From Xylaria sp. FL1777 (lineage: Eukaryota; Ascomycota; Sordariomycetes; Xylariales; Xylariaceae), in NCBI GenBank assembly GCA_022578965.1, contig MU400663.1, forward strand, positions 1 to 64,000: 64,000 bases of DNA, given 5' to 3'. Below are positions 59,537-64,000 of the stretch, in pieces. Every line of letters starts with the position of its first letter. The first letter of the stretch is position 1. The notes below the pieces were generated by a model. The model was not told where the DNA came from and did no database searches. It saw only the letters and a list, made by a program, of their open reading frames with translations. The translations under genes were made by a program, and so were the position numbers.

Positions 59537-60820
59537 CACTTCGCTACCTAAGGCAGAGCCCTAAGGTACCCTAACTGCCTTCACCACACAGTGTAAGCAA
59601 CACAGCCCTCTCCAGCTAGCGGGCTGGGAGACTGCCCACTGCCCAGTGTGCATGGGATAGCTGTAGCCTGTAGCCTGTAAGTACTTGCACAAGTATCCGA
59701 TCCCCTAGGTCGACACTGTAGGTGCCCCCGCTACTTGCAAAAAGGGACCTAAAGTGGACTTGTGCACTGCATGGCACGGGTTGCACTGGCCTCCTCCCTG
59801 GCACTTGGCTTCTGGCTGGCTGCACCGGGTGCACTGGCTGCGCTGGCTGCATGGAGCGGCGTGGCCCACCCACAGCCTCCCTCCTCCCTTTGGGCCCTGC
59901 TGGCGGGTATTATAATAACAACCCTCTTGCCCCCGACTTTGCTCCAGCTTTGCTTGATCCGTCCCATCATATCTATCAACATCCATCTCGGCGCCGCTCT
60001 GCTGCACCACCTCACCACCACACTCGCTTTATCGCAACCCCTTAGGAAGTCCTCGTCGACTCCTGTCATTCGCTTGTTCCTTTTTTTGTGTTTTGGAGAT
60101 TTGGAGACTCGAGAGTATCTAAAATATCCACCATCTACTCTCCGGCTCGCGCCCGCTTTGTCATATCACCACATCACACCACTGTCGCTTATACCGATTG
60201 ATATCAAGAATTTCCCTGGTGCAACCCAAGTTAAGCAGGAAATCCGCCTATCCAGTATCAGTTGTTATTATCGGCTCTTGCAATATATATGACATTGCAC
60301 CCGCTCAACTAGAGTCGGCTCATCGTCGTTGACCCTGTGCTCTCCCATCTGCAACGAGATATTCAATCGCTTAAACACCTTGAAAGGAAAGGGAATCTTC
60401 AACTGGGCAATCTCACATCAGTCAACGAATATCTCGTGTCAGCAGTCGTCAACGCATCTACCCCTCGGTCGTCTCGGCAGCTGTCAGAACCTCCGATCTA
60501 TGTGCCGATAACGTGTTATTGATAACCATCTCGATTTCACCAATTCGCAACCGACACGGCATCGCAACCTACTGAGTTTTGTTGTCCCAACAAAATTAAC
60601 TCCTAAATCCCTCTCAACCTAGTTTGGAACTATTCGCTCGCTTTTTGTTTTGGCACGACCTTTTTCGTGCCTTGTTTAATGTATGTATGCCATTGTGCAG
60701 ATGCATATTCACGATCCCCTCGAGCAGGTCCTCACCTGTGCCTCGATTACATGGATTACTCTACAATACTGGTACTAATGTCTGCTTTCAGTTTTCCACT
60801 TTCGATTCATCTTTTTTGCA
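59537..60820. other. Promoter and leader of the Zn2Cys6 regulator
   Basis: About 1.3 kb, C/T-rich with many short upstream frames. A good branch point and acceptor (TACTAATG then TTTCAG, ending 60790) lie 30 bases before the start codon, with a GTATGT donor at 60681. This suggests a 110-base intron in the 5' leader. The 176-codon frame 59762-60292 shows no domain and is probably leader or promoter DNA. Confidence 0.45.
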
Positions 60821-63198
60821 ATGGCTGGTCCTGGCGGTGGTCCACCCCGACGCAGGTGAGTTATGTATCACTCAACACGCCAAGACGACTCACTAATATC
60901 TGCCAGTCACACCAAGTCGCGCAAAGGTTGTGAGAATTGGTAAGCAAGATATGCGGGCTCAATAGGTAAACAGTCGATCACTAACTCTGGGAACTAGCAA
61001 ACGCCGGCATATTCGGTGTGACGAGAACTTCCCACAATGGTTTGTTTCCAAGCTATGGTGATCTTTATGGAGGTCCCAGACTAATTGGTTTGCAGTCGAA
61101 ACTGCACGAAGCACAAAGTCCGATGCCCTTACAATGATGTATCTGTCCCGGATGAAAGAGCTACCACTCCGGACAAGCCTGACCTCATGTGGACGCCGGA
61201 GATTGAGGCAGCCATCGCAGAATGGAAACGTTCTGGGATCTTTCCGTTTCCCAACCTGGTATATTCCGCGCCTGCACCGCAGTATTTTTCTGTTGAGGAG
61301 CTTCGTCTCATTTACCATGTTGCTGCAATCTGCCACGAGCTGAATGCAATTGATGCCAACAACTTCACTCTTTGGACTCGCCAGATCCCGACGTAAGTGT
61401 GGAACTATATGTGCATGGAATGACAACTAACTGTTGGCTAGAATCCTCACCATTGGTGCAACACAGCGCTACGTCATGCATGCTTTACTCGCCTTTTCCG
61501 CCGAGCACATCGCTTTCCTAACTAGCTGCCCGTTAGTTGGGAATATGGCATATGAGCACCGTGGTATCGCGCTCAATGGATTGCAAGAGGCTATCGGGAC
61601 TTTCTCACCGGAAAACTCTGACGCCGTCTTGGCTGCATCGCTCGTCCTTTCATGGCAGGCTACAGATTGGTAAGCAATAAATGTTGCATCTATCCGAGCG
61701 ATGATCACTGATTTGAGCATCTAATAGGCGAAGCTGGACCCAACTGATGCAAGGAACCTCATCGGTAAGTAAATCGAGACTAGGTGTATACAAACTAGCA
61801 TACTAACTCACTGAAAAGGTTATTGATGCTATAGAGCCTTGGAAGCATGAATCTCAGTTTGGAGAGTTCATCGCGGAAAGCAGCACGTTTCCCACTGCTC
61901 CCCCCTCGCCACAGCCAGACCGCAAACCCAATCAACCGCATAAAGAGGACCTAGAAGCATTCCAACGCACCATTAACCATCTGGCTAAAGTTGAGGCACA
62001 TCTAAAGCAGAACAAGGAAGATCCTCAGCTCATTCAACAGCTAGCCTCCTTCCTCAAAGGTGCTCGCAAGGTCAGCCCTATCCAGTCTATTGAGGATCAG
62101 TTTGACCGGCTGCGACCATTGCGGACTTGGCTTTTCTGGCTGCCAGTTGGATGTCTTAAGGACAATGGGGCTTCACCAAGCGCTCTGTTGGTCATCGCGC
62201 ATTATTACACAGCTGCCATGATGATGGAACGCCTTTTCCCAGAAATTGGTGCGGCCTATTTCGGCAGTTTGGCAATTGGACCTGTTGAAGAGATTGCACG
62301 ACGCCTCCTTTCGATCAACGTTTCGGGAAGCCTTGATGGAGACGTTCAGACACCACTAACGCTAATGGAATTCCCCATCGACACGATCAGCGAGTTTCGC
62401 TCACGATTGGGCTGGAATCAACCTGCGCGTACACAGTCTTTCCCTCGATTTGATCCTCCCAATTTCTACATGAGCGAACATGGGACGCCGCCTACCACAA
62501 CTTCGTACATGCCTTATGGTGAAAGTCCGGCCTTTAGTTGGAGTACTGAAGATCTTTCCTCCATGCTCACCCCTGAGCCCGAATGTGGTAATGCAGTGAG
62601 CCCATTGACGATTTCGTCACCATACCACGGTGGCCAGTTTCTCAGCATCCCGTCTCCTTCCTATGGAGGTTATAGTCCGGCATCATCTACATTTGGCGAA
62701 GGGTCCATTGTATACAGCGATCATGAGGACTTCTGCTCGTTTGACCCGAGTATGACAGAATACGCCCATCTAGGCGCAGCGGGGCATGGCAATTTTGGTG
62801 TCGGGTTCGTCTCTCCACTCCAGCCCGTATGGATCTAAGTGGCAACACTTCTTAAAGGGCATTATACCAATATGGGTAGAGTGCATAAGTGATTGACAAT
62901 GGAACTCAGGACCGCTACCTCCCAGCATACTTCATCAGGCCGCCCCCCGCTTGAGATTCCTATTTATCGCCAGGATACCACGAATTCCGCCGGGTGGCCG
63001 CACGCTGCTTATCAGGCCATGCCATCGCCATTTCTAGAACCTCAACAATGGTTAGCCACTGGTTGCAGCGAATCTACTACGCCCCTTTCCGTCTCGGCAC
63101 CATCCCCAGTGTTCATGCCTTCACCACAACTTATGCACCATCGACATAATTCCTCTGTCTCTTCAGCGCCCGTTCAATTTAAGAGAGAAGAGGAATGA
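60821..63198 (+). CDS. Zn(II)2Cys6 transcription factor, Upc2-like
   Basis: Exons are 60821-60855, 60907-60939, 60998-61039, 61096-61392, 61442-61669, 61728-61764, 61819-62826 and probably 62926-63198, giving 650 residues. If the last intron is retained, translation stops at 62838 (563 residues). The N-terminal zinc cluster is complete: CENC, KRRHIRC, DENFPQC, RNC, TKHKVRC (six Cys, spacing 2-6-6-2-6). The region after it (ELRLIYHVAAICHELNAID, RYVMHALLAFSAEHIAFL, ALNGLQEAIG) matches the short fungal regulatory domain of Upc2/sterol-uptake regulators. The tail is Ser/Pro/Tyr-rich and low-complexity, like an activation region. The proposed last exon (HTSSGRPPLEIPIY, MPSPFLEPQQW) has strong coding character and ends in QFKREEE. 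It is likely a nuclear DNA-binding regulator; a role in sterol or hypoxic control is inferred from family resemblance only. Confidence 0.87.
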
Positions 63199-64000
63199 GG
63201 TTACAAGCCCGCCACGATTTTGTCGCCTTCCTTGGACCACGTTCAGCGTTATACATCTTTTTAATACCCTTTTTAATACCTCAGACGCCATTGTACACCA
63301 CGTTCCTTTGACAGGACTCGCTATACCGACATGTCTGTATCGACACAATGATCACCGCATTCCCTATCTATTACAGCTATCCTTAATTACTATTATATAA
63401 TGGTCAAGCTTACGACACTCCTTACGACTATATCTGGAAGATACCCGATAGACACTCCTTACGCAAGTACTACATTAGAGACCGACCTCTCACGCTCCTT
63501 ACGACTTACGACGATTTCTATACACTGCTAATAGAATCTCATCCGCTCCCTTAAAGACGGCATTATCTGGAATTATCAGGATACCCAAATCACACCTTGT
63601 TTCCAAATTGCATAGCGACTGTTTACACCTTTTCAATCGGCGGAAGAGGAAAAATTGACGACAAGTGCTGTCTGTCTGCATGGATTGGCGTTTTGGTTTG
63701 GTTTTTGGTTTTGTTTATTTTCGTTCGTACGAGTTAGGCACAAAGCTAGTTTCAGTTTTGGTCTCCTCGTACCGACGTTTGATTTTGGGAGAAAATGTAG
63801 CTGTTGACGTTTACGTCAATCCCGGCAAAACAATGGGAGTTTTGGGTACTGTTATTGTAATTTGTTGGAGGAAATGTAGTGCTCGAAGGAACAGATGTGT
63901 TTGTCAAAACTATGTTGGGTGTAGTTATTACTGCTGCTCTAATGTTCAGAGGGTATGAGAGCTATATGCACACGAGGCAAGACTGCTTGACCGCACGTTG
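63199..64000. other. 3' flank of the regulator and window end
   Basis: About 800 bases. An irregular array of CTCCTTACGAC-like units (63412-63510) is present. A frame at 63665-63958 is T/G-rich and not convincing. Nothing else is seen. Confidence 0.45.

Noticed and set aside
59762..60292. 176-codon frame upstream of the regulator with a signal-like start
   Set aside because: It lies in C/T-rich leader or promoter DNA and loses protein-like character after 60 codons; the hydrophobic start mirrors Leu/Ala-rich coding of CT-rich DNA.

Overview
This is nuclear DNA from a filamentous ascomycete (Pezizomycotina, most likely Sordariomycetes). The genes carry short introns (44-119 bases in my models) with GT..AG ends and CTAAC/CTGAC-type branch points. 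The protein set is typical eukaryotic housekeeping (Mediator, Elongator, proteasome, MAK16, tri-snRNP 27K) plus fungal signatures (Mso1, a Zn2Cys6 regulator, a fused PabA-PabB synthase). Intergenic DNA is full of short TACCTAGGTA/GGTAGGTA-like motifs. No rRNA, tRNA or CRISPR was recognised.

Layout. 0.4-2.8 kb: an MMTAG2-like RS-rich protein (-) and MED6 (+), divergent. 2.8-12.4 kb: gene-poor DNA. 12.7-13.0 kb: a small intact gene for a 72-residue protein with near-perfect 18-residue repeats whose copies differ mainly by synonymous changes; this is the most novel-looking item. 13.3-32.8 kb: a compact block holding MSS1/MnmE (-), MAK16 (+), MSO1 (+), GYP7 (+), VPS55 (-), PRE5 (+), ELP5 (-), an unrecognised probable mitochondrial protein (-), SNRNP27 (-) and ER glucosidase I (+). 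34.2-43.0 kb: aminodeoxychorismate synthase (-), a LOG-family phosphoribohydrolase (-) and a CLPTM1-family membrane protein (+). 44.6-45.4 kb: a three-exon Nudix-fold gene whose catalytic box has lost its key glutamates. 45.5-60.8 kb: about 15 kb with no supportable gene, containing a possible pogo/Fot1 transposase relic and a striking cluster of the 9-mer TACGCAGTA. 60.8-63.2 kb: a Upc2-like Zn2Cys6 transcription factor whose reading frame probably continues through a last intron into an extra C-terminal exon.

Functional links. MSO1, GYP7 and VPS55 are consecutive and all act in vesicle traffic. Glucosidase I ends in RDEL and the CLPTM1 protein ends in KKRK, so both look like ER residents held by retrieval signals. 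MSS1/MnmE and ELP5 act in tRNA wobble-uridine modification in mitochondria and cytosol respectively. All gene models were built by hand from reading frames and splice signals; exon coordinates are given in each entry.
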